A stretch of 64,000 bases of DNA, from positions 1-64,000 of the forward strand of contig NZ_BQHR01000007.1 of NCBI RefSeq assembly GCF_021601625.1, read 5' to 3'. The DNA comes from Pseudomonas paraglycinae. GTDB taxonomy: Bacteria; Pseudomonadota; Gammaproteobacteria; Pseudomonadales; Pseudomonadaceae. Under the pieces are notes generated by a model, which saw only the letters and a list, made by a program, of their open reading frames with translations, did no database searches and had not been told where the DNA came from. This document shows positions 44,560 to 53,761 of the stretch, piece by piece (the stretch's first letter is position 1; each line of letters starts with the position of its first letter). Made by a program: the position numbers and the translations under genes.

Positions 44560-45618
44560 CTACCAGCGGAACCGCAAGGACGGCGCCGCCGGTGTCGGCG
44601 TCGGCGCAGCAACTGGCGGCGCCCCGGCGACCGCAGGCTGAGGCGCAGCGACCGGAGCCGGCGCCTCGGCCGGAAGTTCCTGCAACTTCGCCAGCGACAA
44701 TTGCGCTCGCAATTGATCGGCACTGCCGTTGACCCGATAGAGGATGCGATCGGCATCGACACTCTGCAGACGCACGCCGAACGGTTCGAGTAACCGCAGC
44801 AGCGCTGCGTAGTGCTCCAGATTCATGCCCTGCACTTCCAGGGTCTGCTGGCCGGACGCGCCCGGCTTGGCCACAAAGCGTGGCGCCAGACGTTCAGTGA
44901 CCGCCAGCATCACCGCATCGGCCACCGCGGCCTGATCCGCGCCCTGCACGTTGCCCCCCTCTTTTTTGTCGCCCAGCCACAATTGCCATTTGGCCTGCCA
45001 CTGCCCGCTTTCTTCGCGAGCATGCACGGCGAGCAAGGCGTCAGCGTTGTAGCGCTCGGAAGCGTTGCGCAGCGGCGCCGGGTCGGCTCCCTCGAGCGCT
45101 GGCGCCGTGGCGACCAATTGCTCGCTCAAGTCCGCCAGCGGCAGGCGCAACGGCAAACCACGGTGCTGGGCCGCGCGGCGCAACGGTGCGGCACTGGCCT
45201 GACCGTCACCCACCAGACTCGAACCCTCGGTCGAATCGTTCAGCCACCAGCTCAGGATCGAGGGCCGGTTGGCACCCCACAGCGCCAGCCCGGCGCGGCG
45301 CAACGCCTGCTCGGTGGTTCCCGGATCGAAATCGACTTTCAGCACTTCCGGCGGCCCAGCATCGAAACCGAACTGACTGATGATCTGCTGCGGATCCTTG
45401 CGAACCGGCGCCAGCCCCGGGTTCTGCGGGGCTTTCGGGTCGCCGGTCAGCCGCAGCACCAGCGTATCCAGCGCAGCCTGGGTCGCGCGATCACGCTCCT
45501 CCGGCGACTGACCCGTGACCGGTTCGCGCACCTGATAAAGACCTTTGAGATTTTCGGCCTGGCTCGCCAGGCTGATCAGAGACAAGCCACCTACTAACAG
45601 CCATTTACAAAAACGCAT
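44560..45618 (-). CDS. DUF2066 domain protein, exported
   Basis: 352 aa from ATG 45618 with GGAATTC upstream. The signal peptide ends near LISLASQAE (about residue 21). The rest carries DUF2066 (VREPVTGQSPEERDRATQAALDTLVLRLTG at about 30-60, then ILSWWLNDS and VRLQSVDADRILYRVNGSADQLRAQ). The C-terminal 50 residues are Pro/Ala-rich (PAPVAAPQPAVAGAPPV), a probable disordered tail. It is periplasmic or membrane-associated and of unknown function. It lies 35 bp upstream of the PerM-like gene in the same direction and is divergent from purM. Confidence 0.85.
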   Translation of the reverse strand: MRFCKWLLVGGLSLISLASQAENLKGLYQVREPVTGQSPEERDRATQAALDTLVLRLTGDPKAPQNPGLAPVRKDPQQIISQFGFDAGPPEVLKVDFDPGTTEQALRRAGLALWGANRPSILSWWLNDSTEGSSLVGDGQASAAPLRRAAQHRGLPLRLPLADLSEQLVATAPALEGADPAPLRNASERYNADALLAVHAREESGQWQAKWQLWLGDKKEGGNVQGADQAAVADAVMLAVTERLAPRFVAKPGASGQQTLEVQGMNLEHYAALLRLLEPFGVRLQSVDADRILYRVNGSADQLRAQLSLAKLQELPAEAPAPVAAPQPAVAGAPPVAAPTPTPAAPSLRFRW

Positions 45619-45993
45619 GGAGAATTCCCGTCGACAAGAGCGGCTGGAACAGGCCGCGTGCACCGTTGTGGCAAGCCTGTGACCACAGGCCGTCGCAAAA
45701 CATTCACACGCGGTCGGTAAGTTTTTGCACAGTCCTAACGATAGACGGTTCCTTATACAGGCACCCGTGATGTCGCCCACAGCGTCAATTGCAAAATTTT
45801 TCCACCGATATGCCCCTGCCCGTCGGCGTGAGGATGGCCGCTGCCCCTCAAGCCTGATAAAATCGCGCGCCTTCGCAGACCGGCAACAGCCGGGCACCCC
45901 GAACTTCGCGTGAGGCAATCGCCCCTGTCGGATTCGGCGTTCCCGCTGAACTCGGTCGTTACCCCTGAATCCCCTCCCCTAAAGGCCTGGATC
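45619..45993. other. Divergent DUF2066-purM intergenic region, 375 bp
   Basis: No gene is seen. On the + strand GATAAAAT (45855-45862) is a plausible -10 box for purM with a leader of about 130 nt. Inverted sequences AGGCCTGTGACCACAGGCC (45673-45691, approximate) and GACCGGCAACAGCCGGGC (45880-45897) could fold. No riboswitch is recognised. Confidence 0.5.
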
Positions 45994-47052
45994 ATGAGCA
46001 AGCAACCCTCCCTGAGCTACAAGGACGCCGGTGTAGACATCGACGCCGGTGAAGCATTGGTCGAACGCATCAAGAGCGTCGCCAAGCGCACTGCGCGCCC
46101 GGAAGTCATGGGCGGCCTGGGCGGTTTCGGCGCCCTCTGCGAGATCCCGGCCGGTTACAAACAGCCGGTGCTGGTTTCCGGTACTGACGGCGTGGGCACC
46201 AAGCTGCGCCTGGCGCTTAACCTGAACAAGCACGACAGCATCGGCCAGGACCTGGTCGCCATGTGCGTCAACGATCTGGTGGTGTGCGGCGCCGAGCCGC
46301 TGTTCTTCCTCGACTACTACGCCACCGGCAAGCTGAACGTCGACGTGGCCGCCACTGTGGTCACCGGTATCGGTGCAGGCTGCGAACTGGCTGGCTGCTC
46401 GCTGGTCGGCGGCGAAACCGCTGAAATGCCTGGCATGTACGAAGGCGAAGACTACGACCTGGCCGGTTTCTGCGTCGGTGTCGTGGAAAAAGCCGAAATC
46501 ATCGACGGCTCGAAAGTCGCCACCGGTGACGCCCTGATCGCCCTGCCATCGTCCGGTCCGCACTCCAACGGCTACTCGCTGATCCGCAAGATCATCGAAG
46601 TGTCCGGTGCCGACATCGAAACCGTTCAGCTCGACGGCAAGCCACTGACCGAACTGCTGATGGCCCCGACCCGCATCTACGTGAAGCCGCTGCTCAAGCT
46701 GATCAAGGACACCGGCGCCGTCAAGGCCATGGCCCACATCACCGGTGGCGGCCTGCTGGACAACATCCCGCGCGTTCTGCCAAAAGGCGCTCAAGCCGTG
46801 GTTGACGTGGCCAGCTGGAACCGCCCGGCCGTCTTCGACTGGCTGCAAGAGAAAGGCAACGTCGACGAAACCGAAATGCACCGCGTGCTGAACTGCGGCG
46901 TGGGCATGGTGATCTGCGTAGCTCAGGAACACGTTGAAGTGGCCCTGAACACCCTGCGTGACGCCGGCGAGCAGCCTTGGGTCATCGGTCAGATCGCTGT
47001 CGCTGCCGAAGGCGCGGCTCAGGTCGAACTGAAGAACCTCAAGGCTCACTGA
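45994..47052 (+). CDS. purM: Phosphoribosylformylglycinamidine cyclo-ligase
   Basis: 352 aa from ATG 45994. AIR synthetase of purine synthesis. Visible motifs are the ATP-binding [74 protein letters not shown] and the C-terminal cysteine-glycine LNCGVGMV. It closes the imidazole ring to give 5-aminoimidazole ribonucleotide. Its TGA overlaps the ATG of purN by one base, so the pair is translationally coupled, as in many Gram-negatives. Confidence 0.98.
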   Translation: MSKQPSLSYKDAGVDIDAGEALVERIKSVAKRTARPEVMGGLGGFGALCEIPAGYKQPVLVSGTDGVGTKLRLALNLNKHDSIGQDLVAMCVNDLVVCGAEPLFFLDYYATGKLNVDVAATVVTGIGAGCELAGCSLVGGETAEMPGMYEGEDYDLAGFCVGVVEKAEIIDGSKVATGDALIALPSSGPHSNGYSLIRKIIEVSGADIETVQLDGKPLTELLMAPTRIYVKPLLKLIKDTGAVKAMAHITGGGLLDNIPRVLPKGAQAVVDVASWNRPAVFDWLQEKGNVDETEMHRVLNCGVGMVICVAQEHVEVALNTLRDAGEQPWVIGQIAVAAEGAAQVELKNLKAH

Positions 47053-47702
47053 TGTCCCAGACCTGTGATGTCGTGGTGCTGTTGTCCGGCACCGGCAGTA
47101 ACTTGCAGGCCCTGATCGACAGCACGCGGACCGGCGACAGCCCGGTCCGCATCGCTGCGGTGATTTCCAACCGCGCCGACGCCTACGGCCTGCAACGCGC
47201 CAGTGACGCGGGTATCGCCACCCGCTCGCTGGATCACAAGGGATTCGAGGGCCGCGAGGCCTTCGATACCGCGCTGATCGAACTGATCGACGAATTCAAC
47301 CCCAAACTCGTGGTACTGGCCGGCTTCATGCGCATTCTCAGCGCTGACTTCGTCCGTCACTACCAGGGTCGCCTGCTCAATATCCACCCGTCGCTGCTAC
47401 CCAAATACAAAGGGTTACACACGCATCAGCGCGCGCTGGAAGCCGGCGACGCCGAACACGGCTGCTCCGTGCACTTCGTCACCGAGGAACTCGATGGCGG
47501 ACCACTGGTCGTACAGGCAGTAATACCGGTAGAGTTGCACGATTCGCCGCAAAGTCTGGCGCAACGGGTTCACGTTCAGGAACACCTGATCTACCCGATG
47601 GCCGTACGCTGGTTCGCCGAAGGACGGCTGAGCCTCGGCGAGCAAGGTGCTTTACTGGATGGCCAGCTACTCGGGGCCAGCGGTCACTTGATTCGAAACT
47701 AG
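47052..47702 (+). CDS. purN: Phosphoribosylglycinamide formyltransferase
   Basis: 216 aa. Transfers a formyl group from 10-formyl-tetrahydrofolate to GAR. The N-terminal VVLLSGTGSNLQALID is the phosphate-binding loop. NIHPSLLPKYKGLHTHQRALEAG holds the catalytic Asn-His and SVHFVTEELDGGPLVVQA the catalytic Asp. The enzyme is about 10 residues longer than typical, which is within range. It overlaps purM and is followed 8 bp later by a DUF3108 gene, so the three probably form one transcript ending at the hairpin near 48.45 kb. Confidence 0.97.
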   Translation: MSQTCDVVVLLSGTGSNLQALIDSTRTGDSPVRIAAVISNRADAYGLQRASDAGIATRSLDHKGFEGREAFDTALIELIDEFNPKLVVLAGFMRILSADFVRHYQGRLLNIHPSLLPKYKGLHTHQRALEAGDAEHGCSVHFVTEELDGGPLVVQAVIPVELHDSPQSLAQRVHVQEHLIYPMAVRWFAEGRLSLGEQGALLDGQLLGASGHLIRN

Positions 47703-47710
47703 GAGATTTT

Positions 47711-48424
47711 ATGCGTCGCGCCCTGCTCTTCGCTTGCGCTCTGCTCGCCCTGCCTTTTGCCCAGGCGGCAGACCTTCAACCGTTCTCCGCCAGCTACACC
47801 GCCGACTGGAAGCAGTTGCCCATGAGCGGCACTGCCGAACGCAGTCTGACCAAGGAAGCCAACGGCGTCTGGAAGCTCAGCTTCAAGGCCTCGATGATGA
47901 TTGCCAGCCTGTCCGAGGAAAGCACCCTGACCCTGGACAAGGACACCCTGCTGCCACAGTCCTACCACTTCGAACGCGGTGGTCTGGGCAAGGCGAAAAA
48001 GGCTGACCTGGACTTCGACTGGGCCAACAAGCTGGTGACCGGCACCGACCGCGGCGACGCGGTGAAAATCCCGCTCAACCGCGGCATGGTCGACAAATCC
48101 ACCTATCAACTGGCGCTGCAGCATGACGTGGCCGCCGGCAAGAAAAGCATGAGCTATCAGGTGGTCGATGATGGTGAAGTCGATACCTACGACTTCCGCG
48201 TGCTGGGTTCGGAAAAAGTCGAAACCAAGGCCGGCCAGATCGATGCGATCAAGGTCGAGCGCGTTCGCGATCCGACACAAAGCAAGCGCATCACCGTCCT
48301 GTGGTTCGCCAAGGACTGGGATTACCTGCTGGTTCGCCTGCAACAGGTCGAAACCGACGGCAAGGAGTACAACATCATGCTCCTCGACGGCACGGTCAAT
48401 GGCAAGACGGTCAAAGGCAGCTGA
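47711..48424 (+). CDS. DUF3108 domain protein, exported
   Basis: 237 aa. The signal peptide ends near LPFAQAAD (residue 20). DUF3108 begins with LQPFSASYTADWKQLPMSGTAERSL, then KLSFKASMMIASLSEESTL, and later EVDTYDFRVLGSEKVETKAG and VLWFAKDWDYLLVRLQQVETDGKEY. The domain is a beta-rich periplasmic fold of unknown function. ATG 47711 has GGAG six bases upstream. It lies right after purN and is presumably co-transcribed, although no link to purine synthesis is known. Confidence 0.9.
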   Translation: MRRALLFACALLALPFAQAADLQPFSASYTADWKQLPMSGTAERSLTKEANGVWKLSFKASMMIASLSEESTLTLDKDTLLPQSYHFERGGLGKAKKADLDFDWANKLVTGTDRGDAVKIPLNRGMVDKSTYQLALQHDVAAGKKSMSYQVVDDGEVDTYDFRVLGSEKVETKAGQIDAIKVERVRDPTQSKRITVLWFAKDWDYLLVRLQQVETDGKEYNIMLLDGTVNGKTVKGS

Positions 48425-48430
48425 TTCAAC

Positions 48431-48462
48431 GAAAAGCCCCGCAAACGCGGGGCTTTTTTTCG
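48431..48462 (+). terminator. Terminator of the purM-purN-DUF3108 unit
   Basis: AAAGCCCCGC-AAAC-GCGGGGCTTT followed by TTTT. Confidence 0.93.
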
Positions 48463-48477
48463 CCTGCCGAACGCTGA

Positions 48478-50103
48478 TCAAACCGAGAACTTGGCGACCA
48501 TGCTGTTCAGATCCACCGCCAGCCGCGACAACTCCTGACTCGCAGCGCTGGTCTGATTGGCCCCGGCCGAGGTCTGCATCGCCAGGTCACGAATGTTCAT
48601 CAGATTGCGATCGACTTCCCGCGCCACGGCCGCCTGCTCTTCCGACGCACTGGCGATCACCAGATTGCGCTCGTTGATCAAGGTGAACGCCGAAGCAATT
48701 TCCTCCAGCGCCACGCCAGCCGCCTTCGCCAACTCCAGGGTCGAGCGCGCCCGGACATTGCTCTGTTGCATCGAGCTGACCGCCGAATCGGTGCCCTGCT
48801 GGATGCCGCCGATCATCTGTTCGATTTCCTGCGTCGACTGCTGAGTGCGATGGGCCAGCGCCCGCACTTCGTCCGCCACCACCGCAAAACCCCGTCCGGC
48901 ATCCCCCGCCCGCGCAGCCTCGATCGCCGCGTTCAACGCCAGCAGATTGGTCTGCTCGGCAATCGAGCGAATCACATCCAGTACTTTGCTGATGCTGTAG
49001 ACCTTCTGCGCCAGATCCTCCACCTGCGCGGCATTGGCGGTGACATCGTCCGCCAGCAGCTCGATGGACGACACGGTCTGCTGGACCTGCTCGCGACCAT
49101 GCTGGGCAATTCGATCTGATTCACGGGAGGCCTCGGAAGTCGCGACGGCATTGCTCGCCACCTCTTCCACGGCAGCGGTCATCTGATTGACCGCCGTGGC
49201 CGCCTGTTCAATTTCCAGACTCTGCTGGTGCAGCCCCCGCGTCGCGTCTTCGGTAACACAGCTCAATTCTTCCGAAGCCGAGGCCAGTTGACTGGAGGAC
49301 TCCGAGATCCGGCGGATGGTGTCACGCAGGTTGTGCTGCATGCTCTTGAGCGCGTGCAGCAGCCGCGCCGGCTCGTCCTTGCCGGAAATGCTGATATCCC
49401 CGGTCAGATCGCCGCCGGCCACCACTTCCGCCACATTGAGCGATTGCGACAGCGGCAGCACGATGCTGCGGGTCAGCAATAACGCCAGCGCGATGGTAAT
49501 CAGCGCAGTGATGCCGATCATCACCCCGACCCACACCCGCGAGCTGGTGAACACCAGCCGTGCGGCCTCTGTGGCGAGGTTGGCGTTGTGCTTGTTCAGT
49601 TCGACCAATTCACGCAGGGTCACTGCAATCTCATCCGCCAGCGGACTCATCTGCCCGTTGAGAATGGCGGCCGCCTCCTCCACTCGCCCCTGAGCAGATA
49701 ACGTCATCACCTGCGCCTGAAACTCCAGGTACTTGTGTTCGGCAACCTTGAAGCGGTCGAACAGCGCGCGCTCTTCGGGCAATACGATCAGGATGTCGTA
49801 ACGCTGCTGGGCTTCGCTCAGCACACCGCGCAAATCATTGAGCTTGGCCACATTCTGATCCAGCGCCTGCGGATCGCGATTGAGCAACAGGCGCATGGTC
49901 AGCGCACGCAGGCGCAGCATGTCCTGACTCATCTCGCCCACCGCCATCACGCTGGGCAGCCAGTTATTGTCGACCTCGTCGGATTGCGCGCGCATGTTCG
50001 ACATCTGCAGCAGGGCAAACGCGCCAAGGGCAAACACCATCAGCGCCAGTACGCCAAAACCCAGCCCGGCTCGGGGCGCAATATTGAGACTACGGATACT
50101 CAT
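48478..50103 (-). CDS. Methyl-accepting chemotaxis protein
   Basis: 541 aa from ATG 50103. Transmembrane helix 1 is at about 12-32, a helical periplasmic sensor (four-helix bundle type) at 33-190, transmembrane helix 2 at 191-210, HAMP at about 212-265, and the signalling rod to the C-terminus. The CheA/CheW-contacting tip is seen in [19 protein letters not shown] followed by [16 protein letters not shown]. Glutamine/glutamate methylation pairs flank the tip. There is no C-terminal CheR-binding pentapeptide. The ligand cannot be inferred from sequence. It stands alone, convergent with the DUF3108 unit. Confidence 0.94.
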   Translation of the reverse strand: MSIRSLNIAPRAGLGFGVLALMVFALGAFALLQMSNMRAQSDEVDNNWLPSVMAVGEMSQDMLRLRALTMRLLLNRDPQALDQNVAKLNDLRGVLSEAQQRYDILIVLPEERALFDRFKVAEHKYLEFQAQVMTLSAQGRVEEAAAILNGQMSPLADEIAVTLRELVELNKHNANLATEAARLVFTSSRVWVGVMIGITALITIALALLLTRSIVLPLSQSLNVAEVVAGGDLTGDISISGKDEPARLLHALKSMQHNLRDTIRRISESSSQLASASEELSCVTEDATRGLHQQSLEIEQAATAVNQMTAAVEEVASNAVATSEASRESDRIAQHGREQVQQTVSSIELLADDVTANAAQVEDLAQKVYSISKVLDVIRSIAEQTNLLALNAAIEAARAGDAGRGFAVVADEVRALAHRTQQSTQEIEQMIGGIQQGTDSAVSSMQQSNVRARSTLELAKAAGVALEEIASAFTLINERNLVIASASEEQAAVAREVDRNLMNIRDLAMQTSAGANQTSAASQELSRLAVDLNSMVAKFSV

Positions 50104-50233
50104 TGCTCTGGTTCCTTCCAAAAGCGCTGCATCAACACTGCAGCTGGTTGCTCTAGAAGGTATCGGCCCTTTGGAAAATTGCGTAAGACCAAAACGTGAT
50201 ATCAAAAGGCCTTAATACTTCGAACCTGGAGCA

Positions 50234-51271
50234 TTAACGATTCAGCGCGGTTTTGCCGGACTTGAGCGCTGTTCGCGGCAATATCCCCAAGAAGTTGTCC
50301 CGTGCGACTTTTTTCGCGACCGCCTCAGGCAAGGCGTCGAGAAACGGCTTGAAACCATGGATTTCCTTGCCGAGTTTGTTGAATCGCCCGACCACGTCCG
50401 AACCGATCATGAAGCGATCCGGATAGCGCTCCACCAATTGCACCCACTCGGCTCGCGGCTGGCTCTTTTCGTCCAGCAGATAAGGCGTCAGCAGGCTCCA
50501 CGACAGATCGATGAACAGGTTCGGATACGCCTCCAGCATTCGGGTAAGGGTCGGCAGCAGAAAATCCAGCTGCGTCTGATGACGATGGATTTCAGCACTG
50601 GTGCCGGCATGCGCCCAGATAAACCGGGTGTGCGGATGATTACGCAGCGGCTCTTCGATTTCCTTCAGGTACAGCGGATTCTTCTCACGCTTGGAGGTGA
50701 TGTTGGAATGCAGCATCACCGGCAGATCGTGCTCGGCGGCCAGGTGATAGATGCGGGTCATGGCTTCGTTATTGGCACGCGGCGTATCGCCGGAGGTCAG
50801 TGCGGTGAGGTCGTCGTGACGGGTGAAGACCTCGCCGATGCCCTGCCACAAGCCGGGATACAGATCGAGCATGCGCTGGATGTGTGCGGCAGAGTTCTTG
50901 TCGTTGGGGTTGAAGCCTGAAAGAAACGGGTGAAAGTACTGGCGTTGCTCAGGTGTCAGCTTCTGCACCGCGTCGGCGACGATCACGTCAGTCGCGCTGT
51001 ACCAATAGGCATCGGCATCATCGCCAGCGTAATAACGCGGGCGCTTCGGCTCGTCTTCGTGCCATTTCTTCGCCACGGGAATGCCGGAAATCATCACGTG
51101 CTCGATGGAGTTTTCCTTCATGGCCGTCAGCAATTTCGGCATGCCGGCGGTTTCCTGGAAAAAATCCACGTAATGCAGGTGCGCGTCACTGTAGGTGTAT
51201 TCCCGGGCACTGGCGGCGCCGGTGAAAGCCATCAGGCAGGCAAGGCTCAAACGAAACACGGACACAAGCAT
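50234..51271 (-). CDS. Exported amidohydrolase-family protein
   Basis: 345 aa from ATG 51271, with a signal peptide ending near TGAASARE. GGAG is only one base before this ATG; a GTG at 51265 has better spacing and an ATG at 51289 is also open, so the start is uncertain. The metal-dependent hydrolase fold (TIM barrel) is shown by YSDAHLHYVDFF, the metal-ligand histidine in LPVMLHSNIT, HTRFIWAHAGTSAEIHRH and RFMIGSDVVGR. This pattern fits the amidohydrolase_2 group, which includes decarboxylases and lactonases. It would act in the periplasm. The substrate is unknown. Confidence 0.85.
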   Translation of the reverse strand: MLVSVFRLSLACLMAFTGAASAREYTYSDAHLHYVDFFQETAGMPKLLTAMKENSIEHVMISGIPVAKKWHEDEPKRPRYYAGDDADAYWYSATDVIVADAVQKLTPEQRQYFHPFLSGFNPNDKNSAAHIQRMLDLYPGLWQGIGEVFTRHDDLTALTSGDTPRANNEAMTRIYHLAAEHDLPVMLHSNITSKREKNPLYLKEIEEPLRNHPHTRFIWAHAGTSAEIHRHQTQLDFLLPTLTRMLEAYPNLFIDLSWSLLTPYLLDEKSQPRAEWVQLVERYPDRFMIGSDVVGRFNKLGKEIHGFKPFLDALPEAVAKKVARDNFLGILPRTALKSGKTALNR

Positions 51272-51418
51272 TCTCCGGCAGACAGGCATAGCCTAGACCC
51301 TCGCCGGGCAATGAGGGTTCACCCGGCAAGAAAGTGGAACGTGCCTGTGTGGGAAATGCTCTATACCTGCAAGGTCTTTTTTGATCGAATCCCTTTTCCT
51401 ACAGCTTGCGAGGTTCAC

Positions 51419-51835
51419 ATGACCGTTACCGTCAATACCGTGTCCGCCGAAGGTTTTCGCCACACCGTACAGATCGATGAGCATGAGCTGTTTACAGACG
51501 TCCCGACGACCGCCGGCGGCGAAGGCTCGGCTCCGGAGCCGCACGATTACTTCGACGCCGCCCTCGGCGCCTGCAAGGCTCTGACCCTGAAGCTGTACGC
51601 GAAGAAAAAGGACATCCCGCTGACCGGCGTCGGCGTTGAGGTCAAACGCGACAACAGCCAGGAACAGAAAGGCAAGTACGCGCTGCACGTGACCCTCACC
51701 CTCAAAGGCGTGCTCACCGATGCCCAGCGCGAAGAACTGCTGCGCGTCGCCGATCGCTGCCCGATCCACAAGCTGATGACCACCAGCGAAGTCACCATCG
51801 AAACCCACGCGCCAGTCGGCTTCGACAGTCAGTAA
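51419..51835 (+). CDS. OsmC/Ohr-family protein
   Basis: 138 aa from ATG 51419 (GAGG upstream). The two reactive cysteines appear in FDAALGACKALTLKLYAKKK and ADRCPIHKLM, and the Arg/Glu pattern of the OsmC fold is present (SAPEPHDYFDAALG). OsmC and Ohr proteins are dimeric thiol peroxidases that reduce organic or lipid hydroperoxides, usually coupled to lipoyl enzymes. This form, with CPIHK near the C-terminus, belongs to the YhfA/OsmC branch more than to Ohr. It sits 61 bp upstream of a pirin gene in the same direction. Confidence 0.9.
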   Translation: MTVTVNTVSAEGFRHTVQIDEHELFTDVPTTAGGEGSAPEPHDYFDAALGACKALTLKLYAKKKDIPLTGVGVEVKRDNSQEQKGKYALHVTLTLKGVLTDAQREELLRVADRCPIHKLMTTSEVTIETHAPVGFDSQ

Positions 51836-51896
51836 TCACCACGACGACACCGGCGGGTTATGCTCCACGCATCACCCGCCCAGCCTGGAATGGACC

Positions 51897-52763
51897 ATGG
51901 ACACCCAACCCCTGATCATCCGCCCGCGCGCCGAAGACGTCGAGGGCCAGCCGATCTTGCGCCCGCTGCCGTCAGCCAAATGCCGCAGCGTCGGGCCTTT
52001 CGTGTTTTTCGACCACATGCTCGAAACGGTTTATCCGGCGGGCAAAGGCATGAACATCCGACAGCATCCGCACATCGGTCTGTCGACCCTTACGTATTTG
52101 TTCGACGGGCAGATCCAGCACAAGGACAGCCTGGGTTCGGATCAGGTGGTCAGCGCCGGCGATGTCAGCTGGATGACCGCCGGCACCGCGATCGCTCACG
52201 TCGAGCGCACGCCCGAACCGCTGTGGGAACAAAGCTTCAAGATGCACGGCCTGCAAATCTGGCTCGCCTCGCCTAAAGATCACGAACAAGGCCCGGGGCA
52301 TTACAGCCACCACCCGGCCTCCACGTTGCCGGTCAGCGATAACCTCGGCGTGCAGATCCGCATGATCGCCGGGTCAGGCTTTTGCCTGGAATCACCGGTG
52401 CCAGTGCTTTCTCCTACGCTTTATGCCGAACTGAAGATGCAGACCGCGACCACACTGCTGATCCCGACCGAGCATGAAGAGCGGGCGCTGTACGTGTTGA
52501 GTGGTGATGTGCAGCTGAATGGCGAAGCGGTCGAACCCCATGCACTGGTGGTGTTGCCGACCGGGGAAGAGATGAGCCTGTTTGCCGAGAGCGACAGCCA
52601 CGCGGTGTTGTTCGGCGGTGCGCCACTGGACGGGCCACGGAGGATCAACTGGAATTTTGTCGCGAGCGATCCGGCGGCGATCGATGAAGCGCGGCGCAAG
52701 TGGGCGGCCGGGGATTGGCCGACCGTGCCGGGGGAAGTCGAGCGGATTGAATTACCGCGTTAA
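51897..52763 (+). CDS. Pirin-family protein
   Basis: 288 aa. It is a bicupin. The N-terminal metal site is in FVFFDHM, RQHPHIGLSTLTYLFDGQIQHKDSLG and the following GDVSWMTAGTAIAHVERTPEP, which supply the His/His/His/Glu ligands. The pirin C-terminal domain includes IPTEHEERALYVLSGDVQLNG. Pirins bind iron; some have quercetinase activity and others act as transcriptional cofactors. The overlapping repeat element at 52771 begins 8 bp after the stop. It is possibly co-transcribed with the OsmC gene. Confidence 0.92.
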   Translation: MDTQPLIIRPRAEDVEGQPILRPLPSAKCRSVGPFVFFDHMLETVYPAGKGMNIRQHPHIGLSTLTYLFDGQIQHKDSLGSDQVVSAGDVSWMTAGTAIAHVERTPEPLWEQSFKMHGLQIWLASPKDHEQGPGHYSHHPASTLPVSDNLGVQIRMIAGSGFCLESPVPVLSPTLYAELKMQTATTLLIPTEHEERALYVLSGDVQLNGEAVEPHALVVLPTGEEMSLFAESDSHAVLFGGAPLDGPRRINWNFVASDPAAIDEARRKWAAGDWPTVPGEVERIELPR

Positions 52764-52770
52764 ACCGCCT

Positions 52771-52949
52771 GCCCTCACCCCAGCCCTCTCCCAGGAGGAG
52801 AGGGAGCCGACCGAGGTGTCTTATGTCATACATCGACCTGAAACACCGAGTCGATTATGGATTCGGTGATTCACTTTCAGGTCGATGCAACTCTCGAGAA
52901 ACTTACGGTCAGTCCCCTCTCCCTCTGGGAGAGGGTTAGGGTGAGGGGC
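52771..52949. repeat. Nested inverted-repeat element between pirin and hydrolase genes
   Basis: About 179 bp. The outer arms are 52771-52792 and 52928-52949, imperfect inverses with CCCTCACCC/GGGTGAGGG and CCCTCTCCC/GGGAGAGGG cores. The intermediate arms contain GAGAGGGAGCCGACCG (52797-52812) against CGGTCAGTCCCCTCTC (52906-52921). The inner arms contain CATCGACCTGAAA (52830-52842) against TTTCAGGTCGATG (52875-52887). It has no ORF and lies between convergent genes. It looks like a mobile palindromic (MITE-like) intergenic repeat. Confidence 0.8.
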
Positions 52950-52964
52950 TTTTGCTCTTAGGCT

Positions 52965-53693
52965 TCAGCCCTTGAACACTTCTTCCAGCAAGTCATGCAT
53001 CGACTTGAACGCACGCGCTGCGGTCTTCGCGTCGTACATCATCTTGCCCGGCACATTGGCGTGCGGATCGGTGAACGAGTGCACCGCGCCGCCGTAGCTC
53101 AGCAACTGCCAGTCCACACCAGCAGCGTTCATCTCGTCTTCGAATGCCGGCAACTGCTCTTTCGGCACCAGCGGATCGGAAGCACCGTGCAGCACCAGCA
53201 CCGAGCCCTTGATGTTCTTCGCGTCCGCCGGGTTCGGCGAATCCAGCGTGCCGTGGAACGACACCGCCGCTTTCACCGGCGCACCGGTGCGGGCCAGATC
53301 CAGCGCACAGCAACCGCCGAAGCAGAAGCCGAACACCGCCAGTTTCGAGGTATCGACCGCCGCCTCGCCCTGCTTCTGCAATTGTTCGAACGCGGCCTGC
53401 ATACGCTTGCGCAGCAGCGCGCGGTCGTCCTTCAGCGGCATCATCGCCGCACCGGCCTGATCGGCATTCTGCGGACGCACCGCCTGGCCGTACACGTCAG
53501 CGATCAGCACCACATAACCCTTGGCCGCCACCGATTTGGCGATCTCTTCAGCGCCAGCGCTGACACCCATCCAGTTCGGCGCCATCAACAGACCCGGACG
53601 CGCGCCTTTGTGCTCGGCGTCGAACGCCAGGCGACCTTCATAAGGCTGGCCGTCAATCTGATAGACCACGGAACGTACAGTGACTTGGCTCAT
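52965..53693 (-). CDS. Dienelactone hydrolase family protein
   Basis: 242 aa, an alpha/beta-hydrolase. The nucleophile is cysteine in AVFGFCFGGCCALDLA, as in true dienelactone hydrolases. The acid is in HGASDPLVPKEQLP and the histidine in YGGAVHSFTDPHANVPG. No signal peptide is seen. The natural substrate of chromosomal members outside aromatic-degradation clusters is not known. ATG 53693 is 31 bp from the htpG terminator hairpin, so the gene has its own promoter or receives readthrough. Confidence 0.92.
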   Translation of the reverse strand: MSQVTVRSVVYQIDGQPYEGRLAFDAEHKGARPGLLMAPNWMGVSAGAEEIAKSVAAKGYVVLIADVYGQAVRPQNADQAGAAMMPLKDDRALLRKRMQAAFEQLQKQGEAAVDTSKLAVFGFCFGGCCALDLARTGAPVKAAVSFHGTLDSPNPADAKNIKGSVLVLHGASDPLVPKEQLPAFEDEMNAAGVDWQLLSYGGAVHSFTDPHANVPGKMMYDAKTAARAFKSMHDLLEEVFKG

Positions 53694-53724
53694 TTCTGAC
53701 TCCTGATTGGTTGAACACCAGAAT

Positions 53725-53752
53725 GAAAAAACCCGCCGAAGCGGGTTTTTCT
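53725..53752 (-). terminator. htpG terminator
   Basis: AAAAACCCGC-CGAA-GCGGGTTTTT just past the htpG stop. Confidence 0.92.
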
Positions 53753-53761
53753 GCAGCTTGG

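Noticed and set aside
43394-44641. A 415-codon + strand frame over the PerM-like gene
   Set aside because: It is rich in His, Gln and Arg, as expected from the antisense of a membrane protein with many Leu/Val/Ala codons; the minus strand shows the AI-2E family signatures.
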